DNA of 64,000 nt from Paenibacillus xylaniclasticus (GCF_004001065.1 NZ_BIML01000017.1:1-64000); one strand, 5' to 3'. Counted from the first letter of the stretch, positions 20,117 through 29,920 are shown. Program-made: numbers and translations. Notes: a model not told the origin generated them from the letters alone.

Positions 20117-22297
20117 ATGAAACGTTGGTTCGCTCGACTGAAGCATCGTATACCCGGTATCCCCCGCCGTAAAACTGTGCCTAAGCGTGCTGTGCATCGC
20201 AGGCCGCCGCTGTTCCCGATTATCGCCGAACGGCTATGGCCGCGGCTTACCGGACGAGCTAAATGGAAGAGACGCGCTAAGCTTGCCGGCGTAATAATCG
20301 CCTTATTCATCACCTCAACTGCCGGTATGCTGCTCTATTTGCGCATTCAATCACTACCAGCCGCTTCTATCACCCAAACGTCCCAAATGCTCGATCTTCA
20401 GGGTAACGTAATCGATACATTCCATACGACACAGAATCGGAGCTCTGTACCACTCGACCAAATATCACCCTATGTCGTACAAGCAACGCTGGCAATCGAA
20501 GATCGGCGCTTCTACGATCACAGCGGCTTCGATGTAAAAGGCATGGCTCGTGCGATGCTCGTCAACGCCAAGAACTTGTCCAAGAAGCAGGGCGCCAGTA
20601 CGCTGACGCAGCAGCTTGCGCGCAATTTGTATTTAACACAAGAACGTACTTGGAAGCGCAAGCTGAAAGAGGCGATGTATACGGCACAGCTCGAGATGCA
20701 CTACTCCAAAGATGAAATTCTTAATATGTACCTGAATCAGATCTACTACGGGCATGGTGCATACGGAATCGAGGCGGCAGCAGAGCAATACTTCGGCAAG
20801 CGGGCATCCGAGCTCAATCTTGCCGAAAGCGCACTGCTGGCAGGCATTCCAAAAGGTCCAAAGTACTACTCACCCTACAATAATATGAAAAATGCTAAGG
20901 ACCGGCAGTTGACGATTCTCGATGCCATGGCCGACCAAGGGATCATTACCCGACAGGAGGCCAAGGATGCATACGCCGAATTGCTGACATTCAAGCCGCT
21001 GGCTGAATCGCGCGGAGATGGCTTCGCCCCTTACTTCCGCGACTATATCCGTTCCGTCGCTACGGGCGAGCTGGGCATTGATGAGCAGCTTCTGAACGAG
21101 GGCGGTATTCGTATCTATACGACGCTCGATCGTGATGCGCAGCTGGCCGCCGAGAAAGCGATCGCCGAGAACATTCCAGCCGACTCGGAGCAGCAGGCGG
21201 CGCTTATCGCCATTGATCCGCGCAACGGTTATGTGAAAGCGATGGTCGGCGGACGCGACTACCCGAACAACCAATACAACCGCGTATTCGCGACGACGCG
21301 GCAGCCCGGCTCTTCTTTCAAACCGATACTCTATTTGACCGCGCTGCAGCAGGAGGGGATTACCCCTCTTACTTCATATAAAAGCGAGCCGACGACGTTC
21401 ACCTACGACGACGGCAGACTGACGTACGAGCCGCATAATTATAATGACAAGTACGCCGGCGACTTCATCGATATGCGTCAAGCCATCGCAAGCTCGGACA
21501 ATATTTATGCAGTCAATACGATAATGCAGACTGGGGCAGACAAAGTGATCGCCATGGCTCGTAAGCTTGGCATCGACAGCCCGATGAAGCCTGTCCCGTC
21601 GCTTGCGCTCGGCACGTTCCCGGTCAGCCCGTTTGAGATGGCGTCAGCCTTCGGTACGTTCGCGAACGGAGGCGTGCGCGTGAAGCCGATCGCGATATTA
21701 AGAATCGAGGACCGAAACGGCAGCGTGTTATATGAGGCGAGTCATGAATCAGAGCAGGTCGTGGACCCTGCGTATGCCTATGTCCTGACGAGCTTAATGG
21801 AAAGCGTGTTCGAGACAGGCGGAACAGGACACCGGGTATCCGCCAGAATCAACCGCCCCGTAGCAGGCAAGACCGGCACGACAGCCTCGGATGCTTGGCT
21901 CGTCGGGTATACGCCTGAGCTAGCTACGGCGGTCTGGGTTGGCTACGACAAAGGACGCCAACTGACAACGACGGAGGCCCACCGGGCGGCGCCGATCTTC
22001 GCGGCGTTTACGGAAGGCGCGCTGGCGTCCGTCCCTCCGAAAATATTCCCGATGCCATCCGGCGTCGTAAGCGCGTACGTCGATCCGAAATCAGGCAAGC
22101 TCGCCGGAAAAGGCTGTGAAGACAATAAGCGGCTGGAGACGTTCGTCGCTGGCACCGAGCCGACCGTCACCTGCGACGGCTCCGAGCCCGTAGTCGGCAG
22201 CGGCGACAAAATGCCAGCGGATGGCACCGCAGATCACCAAGCACAGGAGCACAAATCGTGGTGGAACGATTTGAAGCGCTGGTGGCGGAAGGAGTAA
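20117..22297 (+). CDS. class A penicillin-binding protein (PbpG-like)
   Basis: A 726-residue bifunctional peptidoglycan synthase. A basic cytoplasmic N-terminus is followed by a membrane anchor (about 56-76). The GT51 glycosyltransferase domain has AIEDRRFYDHSGFD (about 128) and KEAMYTAQLEMHYSKDEILN. The transpeptidase domain has the SxxK serine in GSSFKP (about 399), the SDN motif (about 459) and KTG in AGKTGTTASDAW (about 584). The C-terminus is charged. The start is ATG 20117 with GAGAGGAAG upstream. Its position beside speE equals pbpG in B. subtilis, which acts in spore wall synthesis. Confidence 0.92.
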   Translation: MKRWFARLKHRIPGIPRRKTVPKRAVHRRPPLFPIIAERLWPRLTGRAKWKRRAKLAGVIIALFITSTAGMLLYLRIQSLPAASITQTSQMLDLQGNVIDTFHTTQNRSSVPLDQISPYVVQATLAIEDRRFYDHSGFDVKGMARAMLVNAKNLSKKQGASTLTQQLARNLYLTQERTWKRKLKEAMYTAQLEMHYSKDEILNMYLNQIYYGHGAYGIEAAAEQYFGKRASELNLAESALLAGIPKGPKYYSPYNNMKNAKDRQLTILDAMADQGIITRQEAKDAYAELLTFKPLAESRGDGFAPYFRDYIRSVATGELGIDEQLLNEGGIRIYTTLDRDAQLAAEKAIAENIPADSEQQAALIAIDPRNGYVKAMVGGRDYPNNQYNRVFATTRQPGSSFKPILYLTALQQEGITPLTSYKSEPTTFTYDDGRLTYEPHNYNDKYAGDFIDMRQAIASSDNIYAVNTIMQTGADKVIAMARKLGIDSPMKPVPSLALGTFPVSPFEMASAFGTFANGGVRVKPIAILRIEDRNGSVLYEASHESEQVVDPAYAYVLTSLMESVFETGGTGHRVSARINRPVAGKTGTTASDAWLVGYTPELATAVWVGYDKGRQLTTTEAHRAAPIFAAFTEGALASVPPKIFPMPSGVVSAYVDPKSGKLAGKGCEDNKRLETFVAGTEPTVTCDGSEPVVGSGDKMPADGTADHQAQEHKSWWNDLKRWWRKE

Positions 22298-22305
22298 CCT
22301 GATAA

Positions 22306-22354
22306 GCCCCGTATCACACTCATAGGTTTGGGTGGATACGGGGCATCACGTTTT
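22306..22354 (+). terminator. terminator after the PBP gene
   Basis: GCCCCGTATC pairs with GATACGGGGC, followed after a few bases by TTTT. Confidence 0.7.
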
Positions 22355-22380
22355 GTGCCGTTAGAGACTCCCGTAATAGC

Positions 22381-23280
22381 TTAATACCCATCCTTATATT
22401 GCTCAATAAAATGCCGGGCGCTCTTCGACAGATACCGGTCCTTCAGCCAGACAATGCCGACCTCGGACTGGAAGTCGGCTCCTTCAATTTGCAGCATCCG
22501 CAGCGAGTCGATCGGCGACATCGCCACGACCGACTTCGGCAGGACCGTAGCGCCGATGCCTGCTGCAACCAGCGATAAAATAATCGCAACACTCGAGCAT
22601 TCGCATATGATATGAGGGACAAGGCCGCTGCGGCCAAACTCATTCATCACCTGCTCGTGCATGCCGATCGTCTGGTCAGTCTTGAGCGTTAAGAATGGAT
22701 GGGACGCTAGCTCGTCCAGCGAGATTGAGGTCTGCGTATCGGCGGACGTCCATTTGCGTGGGATCACGGCCACGTAAGGGTCAGACGGAAGACGCAGCAC
22801 ATCGTGCTCATACGGCGAATCGGCAGCGAATTCGAATGGCAGTCTGGCGACGACCAGCTCGATGCCGCGTTTGACTAGAGCATCGCCGAGCTGGAAGTGA
22901 TCTCCCTCGCTTATTTTGAAGGTAACCTGGGGATACTTTTCTCGATACCGCTCAATTGCACGAGGAAGCAGGGAGACGCAGGAGACGACGGCGCCGATCG
23001 ACAACAGCCCTTGTACGCCCTCCTCGACCTCCTTAACTTCCTGCACGGTTTCGTGAAACTGCCGCAGCAGCATTTCCGCCCGCTCCCGCAGCAGCTCGCC
23101 TGCGTGCGTCAGTGTTAATTGCTTGCTGCTTCGATCGAACAGCGTCACGCCGAGCTCCCGTTCCATCTGCTTCAACTGCCTGCTGAGCGGAGGCTGCTCC
23201 ATGTTAAGTGACTTGGCGGCGCGCGTAATTTGACCCGCCTCTGCAATTGCAATAAAATAGCGAAGCTGCCGGATATCCAT
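22381..23280 (-). CDS. LysR family transcriptional regulator
   Basis: A 299-residue regulator. The N-terminal winged helix includes MDIRQLRYFIAIAEAGQITR and LNMEQPPLSRQLKQMERELG. The effector-binding domain follows. The start is ATG 23280 with GGAGGTG upstream. It is divergent from the branched-chain aminotransferase gene with a 144-bp shared region, so it may control that gene. The effector cannot be inferred. Confidence 0.92.
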   Translation of the reverse strand: MDIRQLRYFIAIAEAGQITRAAKSLNMEQPPLSRQLKQMERELGVTLFDRSSKQLTLTHAGELLRERAEMLLRQFHETVQEVKEVEEGVQGLLSIGAVVSCVSLLPRAIERYREKYPQVTFKISEGDHFQLGDALVKRGIELVVARLPFEFAADSPYEHDVLRLPSDPYVAVIPRKWTSADTQTSISLDELASHPFLTLKTDQTIGMHEQVMNEFGRSGLVPHIICECSSVAIILSLVAAGIGATVLPKSVVAMSPIDSLRMLQIEGADFQSEVGIVWLKDRYLSKSARHFIEQYKDGY

Positions 23281-23424
23281 CGTTTTCCACCTCCGTTTCA
23301 ATCATACCCAAAAAGTATGTTGACTCTATAAAACTGATACTTTCAATATATAGAAGAGAGTGATACGATTCAATTAATATAGTCGTTTTCTTCACACTAA
23401 TAAAACGATAAGAAGGGGCTGTTC

Positions 23425-24498
23425 ATGTTGTCGAAAGTTTCAATTTCGGTTACTCGCACAAGTAATCCCAAACCACGCCCAGACGAGAAAAATCTCGTAT
23501 TCGGCAAAACCTACACCGATCACATGTTCATTATGGAATATGATGCCGGCCAAGGCTGGCACGACGCTCGCGTCGTTCCATACCAGAACATTTCACTCGA
23601 TCCGGCCGCGAAGGTGTTCCACTACGGCCAGACGATTTTCGAAGGATTGAAAGCTTACCGGACAGATGACAACCGCATCGTGCTGTTCCGTCCTGATCAA
23701 AACTGGCAGCGCCTTAACCGTTCCAATGAACGTCTAAGCATTCCAGCGATCGATCCAGAGGTTGCTCATGAAGCGCTTCGCACACTCATCGACGTTGACC
23801 GCGAATGGGTTCCTTCGGAGCCAGGCACTTCGCTCTACATCCGTCCATTCGTCATTGCTACGGAACCAGCGCTTGGTGTATCGCCATCCTTGAAATATTT
23901 GTTCATGATTATTATGTCTCCGGTTGGCGCTTATTACAGCGAAGGCCTGAATCCTGTTCCGATTCATGTTGAGTCTGAGTACGTCCGTGCTGTCAAAGGC
24001 GGCGTCGGCAACGCGAAGACAGCGGGCAACTATGCGGCAAGCTTAAAAGCGCAGGAAGGCGCAGCTGAGCTTGGCTACTCCCAAGTACTATGGCTCGACG
24101 GCGTGCATCGCAAATATATCGAGGAAGTCGGCAGCATGAACGTGTTCTTCAAAATTAACGGTACGGTCGTTACTCCTGAGCTGAACGGCAGCATCCTGGA
24201 CGGCATTACGCGCAAATCGGTTCTGCAGCTGCTCCGCTCGTGGAATGTTCCGGTCGAAGAACGTACCATCTCGATCGACGAGCTCGTCGAAGCACATAAG
24301 AACGGTACGCTGGAGGAAGCGTTCGGCACCGGCACGGCTGCTGTTATCTCGCCAGTCGGCGCTCTTCACTACGCAGGCGAGAAGTTCGTCATCAACAACA
24401 ACAAAACGGGCGAACTATCCAGCCGCGTATACGACACGATTACCGGCATTCAACGTACGGAGCTTCCAGATCCGTTCGGTTGGGTTGTCGAAGTATAA
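23425..24498 (+). CDS. ilvE: branched-chain amino acid aminotransferase
   Basis: A 357-residue fold-type IV PLP enzyme that interconverts leucine, isoleucine and valine with their keto acids. Class II features include FHYGQTIFEGLKAYRT, the PLP-lysine region GGVGNAKTAGNYAASLKAQ (about K198), and YIEEVGSMNVFF. The start is ATG 23425 with AGAAGGGG upstream. No T-box or other leader was seen in the divergent region with the LysR gene. Confidence 0.93.
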   Translation: MLSKVSISVTRTSNPKPRPDEKNLVFGKTYTDHMFIMEYDAGQGWHDARVVPYQNISLDPAAKVFHYGQTIFEGLKAYRTDDNRIVLFRPDQNWQRLNRSNERLSIPAIDPEVAHEALRTLIDVDREWVPSEPGTSLYIRPFVIATEPALGVSPSLKYLFMIIMSPVGAYYSEGLNPVPIHVESEYVRAVKGGVGNAKTAGNYAASLKAQEGAAELGYSQVLWLDGVHRKYIEEVGSMNVFFKINGTVVTPELNGSILDGITRKSVLQLLRSWNVPVEERTISIDELVEAHKNGTLEEAFGTGTAAVISPVGALHYAGEKFVINNNKTGELSSRVYDTITGIQRTELPDPFGWVVEV

Positions 24499-24523
24499 TT
24501 TATTTCTTCATACAGCTTCCCGC

Positions 24524-24565
24524 AGCTTCCCTAACAATGGGTCGTGCTGGAAGCTTTTTTTATTT
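24524..24565 (+). terminator. ilvE terminator
   Basis: AGCTTCC pairs with GGAAGCT, followed by a run of seven T. Confidence 0.85.
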
Positions 24566-24653
24566 CGAAGTTCAAGCGGACCATGAGACATACACCTAAG
24601 AGACTGTATTGCCATACGTTACAGCATCACGATGCGCGAGAGGATGTTGCTCG

Positions 24654-25350
24654 ATGGGCGGAGCAGGCCTCGTAACTGATAATTTGAATCTAAAGAAAAA
24701 CGCAGGTAACCCTAACCTTACTTATAACTTGAAAGACAACCTCCTGTTCAAGGCCGACGATCACAATCTGGCCTACGAAGTATCCGCTACGCAAATTCCC
24801 GCTCGCTATGGTTGGCGGTTCGATAGCCGACTTATATATGACCAAGGGACAAATTCGCGAGCCGCATTGGCACCCGAATGCGTGGGAGCTGGACGTCGTC
24901 ATTGAAGGCCGAGTCGTCGTGTCGATTCTCAATCCCGATACGTCTCAACTCATCAACAATCCGGCCGGGACAGGCCAGGTCGTCTTTATTCCGATGGGCT
25001 GGCTTCACTGGATTACGCCGGTGACCGACCGGACGCGGCTGCATTTATTCTTCAACAGCAGCCAAGTAGAAAATGCTGAAGTGTCTGACTTCCTGCGGAC
25101 GCCGCCGCCGGAAGTGTTCCAGCTGTCCTATCGTATCGATCCAGCGCTCATCTCATCTGCACTCGCTCCGGTCAAGACGGCGAAGGAGACCATCTTCATC
25201 GGTCCCCCTGCCTCTGGCGGCACAATCAGCAGTCAAACCGGAACAGGAGCAAGCGGGGATATTAGTCCAATGGGCGGCATGATGCGGTCAGGATGGGCTA
25301 CAACTGCAACGAGTATGACTCAGCCGACAATTAATATTAAGCGCAAATAG
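24654..25350 (+). pseudogene. cupin-domain protein broken by a 4-bp duplication
   Basis: Two reading frames together encode one cupin of about 230 residues. The first (ATG 24654 to about 24803) reads NLTYNLKDNLLFKADDHNLA and then SATQIPA. The second (from 24808) continues directly with MVGGSIADLYMTKGQIREPH, then WHPNAWELDVVIEG with the cupin metal-binding His/Glu residues. The frames are joined by CGCTCGCT (24800-24807). Deleting one CGCT gives an uninterrupted PA-MVGG reading. The internal ATG has no SD. The gene may be dead in this strain, or the repeat may be a sequencing error. Confidence 0.8.
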
Positions 25351-25351
25351 C

Positions 25352-25385
25352 AAGAGCAGCCGTCATATGCGGCTGCTTCTTGCTG
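25352..25385 (+). terminator. terminator after the cupin gene
   Basis: GCAAGAGCAGCCG pairs with CGGCTGCTTCTTGC over a short loop. There is no long T-run, so strength is uncertain. Confidence 0.6.
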
Positions 25386-25635
25386 TCTTATTGCGTAATC
25401 CTCTCCCGCCTACCCATTAAATTGCGGAAAACCGTAAATTAGTTTTCGTTCTCTCAAGCGACTCTATTATGTTAAATTGTATTATATATTTTAATTATTA
25501 TATTTATTGTAAAATTTTAACATTCAATGAGGTATGTTTTTGATCCGCATTACCCGCTTAACAGACCTAAAGACAACCCGCTGCTTCGTCAAGAAGCCTC
25601 GCTAACGATCGGGTACCGTTCTTCTCAGGAGTTGA

Positions 25636-26196
25636 ACAAACGATATCCTAATCTACTTCACAACGAAATTTCCTAATTTGAACTATACTATCATCTCTAA
25701 TTCTGAAGTGTGAATAGGCGATCAGACCCCTACATATCAAGCAAGTGCGCTATGGCCCTTATTAATTACCGACAGCACACCGCGCTCAAGTATGCATATC
25801 CCGACTTTCAATGGGAACTTGCTCCTATGCCTGTCGATCCCCAGAATGCTAGCAGTTCGCCCTTGTACTCGGTCGAAGGGTTTTACGCTATTTCCACCAA
25901 ATCCGCCTATCCAGAGGTTGCTCTCGAATTGTTGAAATTTTTGACGTCAAACACCGCTGCCAAGTGGGAGATCAATACTGTTGGAATTAGCTCCAACAAA
26001 TCGGTAACGCCAAGCGACTATCTGACAGCCATCGGGCAGTTAACTCCGTCTCCTTCGACGATATACCAGTCGAATTTATTGCAATGGGTAACATGGCGTC
26101 ATTCAAGACCTGCAGCACGGAGTCTCACGAGAGGATGCTCTGGCAGAGTACAAACAGAAAACATTGGACCTCATCTCAGGTCAATCTTCACCTTAA
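25636..26196 (+). pseudogene. decayed extracellular solute-binding protein
   Basis: Fragments of a family 1 solute-binding protein lie in order but in three frames. The N-terminal piece is NDILIYFTTKFPNLNYTIIS (25636-25710). The C-domain piece contains WELAPMPVDPQNASSSPLYS followed by VEGFYAISTKSAYPEVALEL (about 25740-26070). FIAMGNMA follows in another frame, and DLQHGVSREDALAEYKQKTL in a third, ending with a stop at 26194. Most of the N-terminal domain is deleted. It parallels the intact lipoprotein at 26724. The flank 25386-25635 is AT-rich with no gene I can support. Confidence 0.75.
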
Positions 26197-26259
26197 TATT
26201 CGGTATCAACGGAGCTCGCCCCGTTAATACATATATCATTTTGTTTGGAGGAATGAATA

Positions 26260-26646
26260 ATGAACAAGAAAGCTACAACCTCAATTCTTGCACTAGCCAT
26301 GCTGCTCGCTTCCGCTGTCCCTGCTCTAGCAGGATCTACAGGTGTGGCGGACCCCTTAAGTTCCGTAACTGCCCAGTGGTCTTCACCTTACATTAGCGCA
26401 GTCACAATGACAGGTGATGTTACGGCAGTCAGCCATAATCCCGATTTGAAGGAACTCAAATTATATGTCACCGTACATGATGGGAGCAAATTAATTAAAA
26501 GTAGAACAGAAACTGGAAAATCTAATTATGAAGTCTCCATCCAGGCAGATAAAAAATCCGGTTTGCTCCTTCAAGCAGCAGCCAGATCTTATTACACGAA
26601 CGGTGACTACAGCGAAGCAATTTTAGCTACTCATACTTGGCCATAA
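26260..26646 (+). CDS. small secreted hypothetical protein
   Basis: A 128-residue protein with a clear signal peptide (MNKKATTSILALAMLLASAV, cleavage near PALAGS). The mature part of about 100 residues looks beta-rich (LKLYVTVHDGSKLIKSR). There are no cysteines and no recognised domain. The start is ATG 26260 with GGAGG eight bases upstream. It has its own terminator at 26657-26683, before the solute-binding lipoprotein. Confidence 0.78.
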   Translation: MNKKATTSILALAMLLASAVPALAGSTGVADPLSSVTAQWSSPYISAVTMTGDVTAVSHNPDLKELKLYVTVHDGSKLIKSRTETGKSNYEVSIQADKKSGLLLQAAARSYYTNGDYSEAILATHTWP

Positions 26647-26656
26647 TAAAAGGGAA

Positions 26657-26683
26657 GGCGAGGAAGCAACTCCTCGCCTTTTG
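26657..26683 (+). terminator. terminator after the small secreted protein
   Basis: GGCGAGGA pairs with TCCTCGCC, followed by TTTTG. Confidence 0.85.
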
Positions 26684-26723
26684 TATCTGGCATAAATACG
26701 AACGGCAAGCCGCAGGAGGATTT

Positions 26724-28043
26724 ATGAAACGGATATCGTTAATGCTAGTCATTATTACAATAGAATTGATTCTGACCTCATGTGTATCACAACCTGACCA
26801 TAAACCTGTGACACTCAAGGTCAATTACCCGGACTCCGAAATTTTCTATAAGCGGGTCGGTTACTTCTTCGAGCAGAGATACCCCTTCATCCATCTTGAG
26901 GTCATCCAGACAACTCGTAATGGAGCTTTCGATCCCGGACAGCTCGATATTGTGTTCAATGATAAGATTACCGAATTTAAGAGACTTCAAGAAGCAGGGA
27001 AGCTGGCTGATCTCAGTCCCTATATCCGAAAAGAACGACTAGACTTGAACAAAATGCAGCCCATTACATATAAACCATTCGAAGATCCTTCAACTAAAGC
27101 ACTGTTCGGTATCTCACCAACGTTCAATAGCACAGTGCTTTTCTACAATAAAAATTTATTTGCCCAATACGGCGTTCCTGAACCCTCGAACCAAATGAGC
27201 TGGCAACAGCTCCTGAAGCTTGCGGAGCGGTTCCCCTCTCAAATGAACGACAGCCGTAGCCTGTATGGCCTTGTTACAAGCCACTATCGGGACATCCCAT
27301 TCCTTACGATTCTATCCGTTGGCAGGACCGAAGAGCTACAGGTGATCGATCCTGCCACTTTGAAGATCACGATCAACACACCTAAATGGAAAGAAATCAG
27401 CTCCTACGTCATTGAGGCGTTTCGTAAGCAAGCGGTCTTTAACAAGCCCGATATGAATGAGTTTACTTATAGTCCTATCCTAATGGGCAACACGGCAATG
27501 TCTTTCGGCTCTCTGGCAACGGCATATAACTTCCAAATCTACAATAAACAAATTCCACACGACGGCAATAATATCGATTGGGGAATGGTGACCGCACCCG
27601 TCAATCCAGCGAACCCTAACCTTTCTAATCAATATTCGGTGGGCGAAATTTTTTCCATTTCATCCGACTCTGCTCATCCGGAAGAAGCTTGGAAATTTAT
27701 ATCGTTTATTACGAATGACGATAAATACCTAGCTTCCAATGCGTTACAATTGATTAACTGGGGTATCCCTGCACGTTCAGAATATTTGCCTGTTATTGAA
27801 GGCCACGATCTAGCTCCGCTTACCATGCTTCAACCTTCAATGGAAACTTATAATCCATATGATATCTTCCACCACGATGCCGTAAATGCATTCGTTGAGA
27901 CCGCGGAGAAATGGATTGATTTGGCGATAAACGATCAGATCTCAATTAACAAAGCTTTGGAGCGTATCGAACAAGAAGGACAGACCGCGTTCTCTACCGC
28001 AATCGAGCGGCTGCAAGAAAACGGGATGTCCTACCTGCGTTAA
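26724..28043 (+). CDS. extracellular solute-binding lipoprotein, family 1
   Basis: A 439-residue ABC-importer binding protein, probably for a carbohydrate. The lipoprotein signal ends LILTSC. The bilobed fold shows VNYPDSEIFYKRVGYFFEQR at the N-terminus, YGVPEPSNQMSWQQLLKLAE in the middle, and SVGEIFSISSDSAHPEEAWK near the C-terminus. The start is ATG 26724 with AGGAGG upstream. No permease or ATPase gene is adjacent, so it is an orphan or works with a transporter elsewhere. Its 3' end is three bases from the convergent bioB stop. Confidence 0.88.
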   Translation: MKRISLMLVIITIELILTSCVSQPDHKPVTLKVNYPDSEIFYKRVGYFFEQRYPFIHLEVIQTTRNGAFDPGQLDIVFNDKITEFKRLQEAGKLADLSPYIRKERLDLNKMQPITYKPFEDPSTKALFGISPTFNSTVLFYNKNLFAQYGVPEPSNQMSWQQLLKLAERFPSQMNDSRSLYGLVTSHYRDIPFLTILSVGRTEELQVIDPATLKITINTPKWKEISSYVIEAFRKQAVFNKPDMNEFTYSPILMGNTAMSFGSLATAYNFQIYNKQIPHDGNNIDWGMVTAPVNPANPNLSNQYSVGEIFSISSDSAHPEEAWKFISFITNDDKYLASNALQLINWGIPARSEYLPVIEGHDLAPLTMLQPSMETYNPYDIFHHDAVNAFVETAEKWIDLAINDQISINKALERIEQEGQTAFSTAIERLQENGMSYLR

Positions 28044-28046
28044 AGG

Positions 28047-29096
28047 CTACAGCGCACACTGCTCGATCTCAAAGCCAAGATCGGCGATCATCTGATGATC
28101 GGCCTCGACCGCCTGCCCCTCCGTCGTCAAATAGTCACCGACGAACAACGAGTTAGCGGCATAAAGCGCCAGCGGCTGCAGCGAGCGCAGGCTCAGCTCG
28201 CGGCCTCCGGCGACGCGAATCTCTTTGCTCGGACAGACGAAGCGGAACAGCGCCAACATCTTAAGCGCCTGTATCGGCGGCGTTAAAGGCATGCCTTCAA
28301 GCGGCGTTCCCGGGATCGGATTCAGGAAGTTAACCGGAATCGAGTCCGCATCCAGTTCTCGCAGCGCGAATGCCGTCTCGACCAGCTCCTTCGGCGTCTC
28401 CCCCATACCAACGATAACGCCTGAGCACGGCGACATGCCGCTGCGCTTCACTTTCTCGACCGTGTCGACGCGCTGATCATACGTATGCGTGGTCGTAATC
28501 GAATTATAATTATGCCGGCTTGTATTCAAATTGTGGTTATAGCGGTGAACGCCTGCCTCCTGCAGCCGGGCGGCCTGTTCATCGCTAAGAATGCCGAGGC
28601 AGGCGCATATTTTGAGCGGCATCGTATCCCGAATTTCGCGTACTGCATCAATAACCTGAGCAAGCTCCCGCTCCGTCGGACCGCGTCCGGCCGCTACAAT
28701 GCAGTAGGTTCCAGCTTGACGATTCACAGCCTCCCGTGCTCCAGCGAGCAGCGTGTCCTTATCCAGCATCGTATACTTCGGAATCGAGGCGGTCGATCGA
28801 ATCGATTGCGAGCAATAGCCGCAATCTTCGGGACATAAACCGCTCTTGGCATTCACAATCATATTCAGCTTCACTTTGTTGCCATAATAGTGTTTGCGAA
28901 CCGTATATGCGGCGTGAAGCAGCGGCAGCAGCTCGGCATTATCCGCCTCAAGTACAGACAGCCCTTCCTCAAGCGTCAGTAGCTCACCCCGCAGCGCCTT
29001 GTCGGCCAACAGCTGCCAGCGGTTCATTCCAATGGCGGCAACCCCCGTCTGCGTATACGAGGTCCGTATATTCCGCATGTTCCCGATTGCGATCAC
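28047..29096 (-). CDS. bioB: biotin synthase
   Basis: A 349-residue radical SAM enzyme inserting sulfur into dethiobiotin. The [4Fe-4S] motif is CPEDCGYC (C88, C92, C95), followed by VAAGRGPTERELAQV, HRYNHNLNTSRHNYNSITTT and VNFLNPIPGTPLEG. The start is taken as GTG 29096, preceded by AGGGAGAGGAA. An internal ATG at about residue 24 (MNRWQLLADKALRG) is an alternative. No other biotin gene is in the window. A BirA-type operator lies just upstream. Confidence 0.96.
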   Translation of the reverse strand: MIAIGNMRNIRTSYTQTGVAAIGMNRWQLLADKALRGELLTLEEGLSVLEADNAELLPLLHAAYTVRKHYYGNKVKLNMIVNAKSGLCPEDCGYCSQSIRSTASIPKYTMLDKDTLLAGAREAVNRQAGTYCIVAAGRGPTERELAQVIDAVREIRDTMPLKICACLGILSDEQAARLQEAGVHRYNHNLNTSRHNYNSITTTHTYDQRVDTVEKVKRSGMSPCSGVIVGMGETPKELVETAFALRELDADSIPVNFLNPIPGTPLEGMPLTPPIQALKMLALFRFVCPSKEIRVAGGRELSLRSLQPLALYAANSLFVGDYLTTEGQAVEADHQMIADLGFEIEQCAL

Positions 29097-29113
29097 TTCC
29101 TCTCCCTCTATTA

Positions 29114-29149
29114 TTTGTTAACCAGTAAATTAATTCTAAGGTTAACAAA
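29114..29149. promoter_or_regulatory. BirA-type biotin operator
   Basis: TTTGTTAACC, a 16-bp spacer and GGTTAACAAA form a perfect inverted repeat 18 bp upstream of bioB. This is the layout bound by biotinyl-BirA, so bioB should be repressed when biotin is plentiful. Confidence 0.88.
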
Positions 29150-29269
29150 TCGACTCCTTCATTTTATCGAACCGCTTCCCCAATGTAAATAATGGAATGA
29201 CGCTTTCGGTACATAATGGACCTGCAGCCGGTCATATACTGATGCATCTTAAAGCGGGAGAGTGAGCGC

Positions 29270-29896
29270 ATGTCTGATCGACCAACATCCTGCCATGTCA
29301 AAGCTGCTGGCGATGGTTTAACGCTGCATAATGCAGGTCAACAGCCACCCCTCTACTCGCCTACTACAAGATTATCTTTCGATGAACCGCAGCCACAGCA
29401 GTCCCCCACTACTGATCGGCCGACTTTCTCGCAGCGCGACGATGCTTCCAAGCAGTCTCTTTCCTCGTACAACCACAACCATCTCGCTTCTCAACAACAG
29501 CCGAAGGGACTAGTCAGCGCTAAAGATCGTAATCGCAGACCCAACCTTATCCGCCGTGTTGGACCGGTCGGCGGCGTGCTGCTCGTTCTAGCGGCGCATG
29601 CCGCACATCTGCTGGTGCTGCCGCTGCTTGCCGCTTGGCTCGGAATCAATGCCAGCTGGTCACAGGAATCCGGCACCTCCCCATTGGGCAGCCACGCTTT
29701 CCACACCGGCCGCACCGATTCCGTCAATTTGCCTGTTCGCTGGGCATCCGATCTGCTCGCCGCCGCTACCGTCGCCGCCGCAATCTCGATGTGCAGTACG
29801 ATGGCCCGTTCCTGGCGAAACGTGCGGAGCCATCCAATTTCCTGTATCCTCTACACACTTGCAGCCATGCTGTGCATCGGACTGTTGCTCCTCTAA
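29270..29896 (+). CDS. hypothetical membrane protein with disordered N-terminus
   Basis: A 208-residue protein. Residues 1-95 are Pro/Gln/Ser/Thr-rich and probably disordered. Three hydrophobic helices follow: GGVLLVLAAHAAHLLVLPLL, LLAAATVAAAISMC and ILYTLAAMLCIGLLLL. The start is ATG 29270 with GGGAGAG upstream. No family is recognised. A T-rich terminator follows. Confidence 0.65.
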   Translation: MSDRPTSCHVKAAGDGLTLHNAGQQPPLYSPTTRLSFDEPQPQQSPTTDRPTFSQRDDASKQSLSSYNHNHLASQQQPKGLVSAKDRNRRPNLIRRVGPVGGVLLVLAAHAAHLLVLPLLAAWLGINASWSQESGTSPLGSHAFHTGRTDSVNLPVRWASDLLAAATVAAAISMCSTMARSWRNVRSHPISCILYTLAAMLCIGLLLL

Positions 29897-29920
29897 GGCA
29901 TTAAATTTTATATGCCTCAT

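Noticed and set aside
25531-25677. 48-codon plus-strand frame before the decayed solute-binding gene
   Set aside because: No SD and overlapping the pseudogene remnant in another frame; not supportable as a gene.
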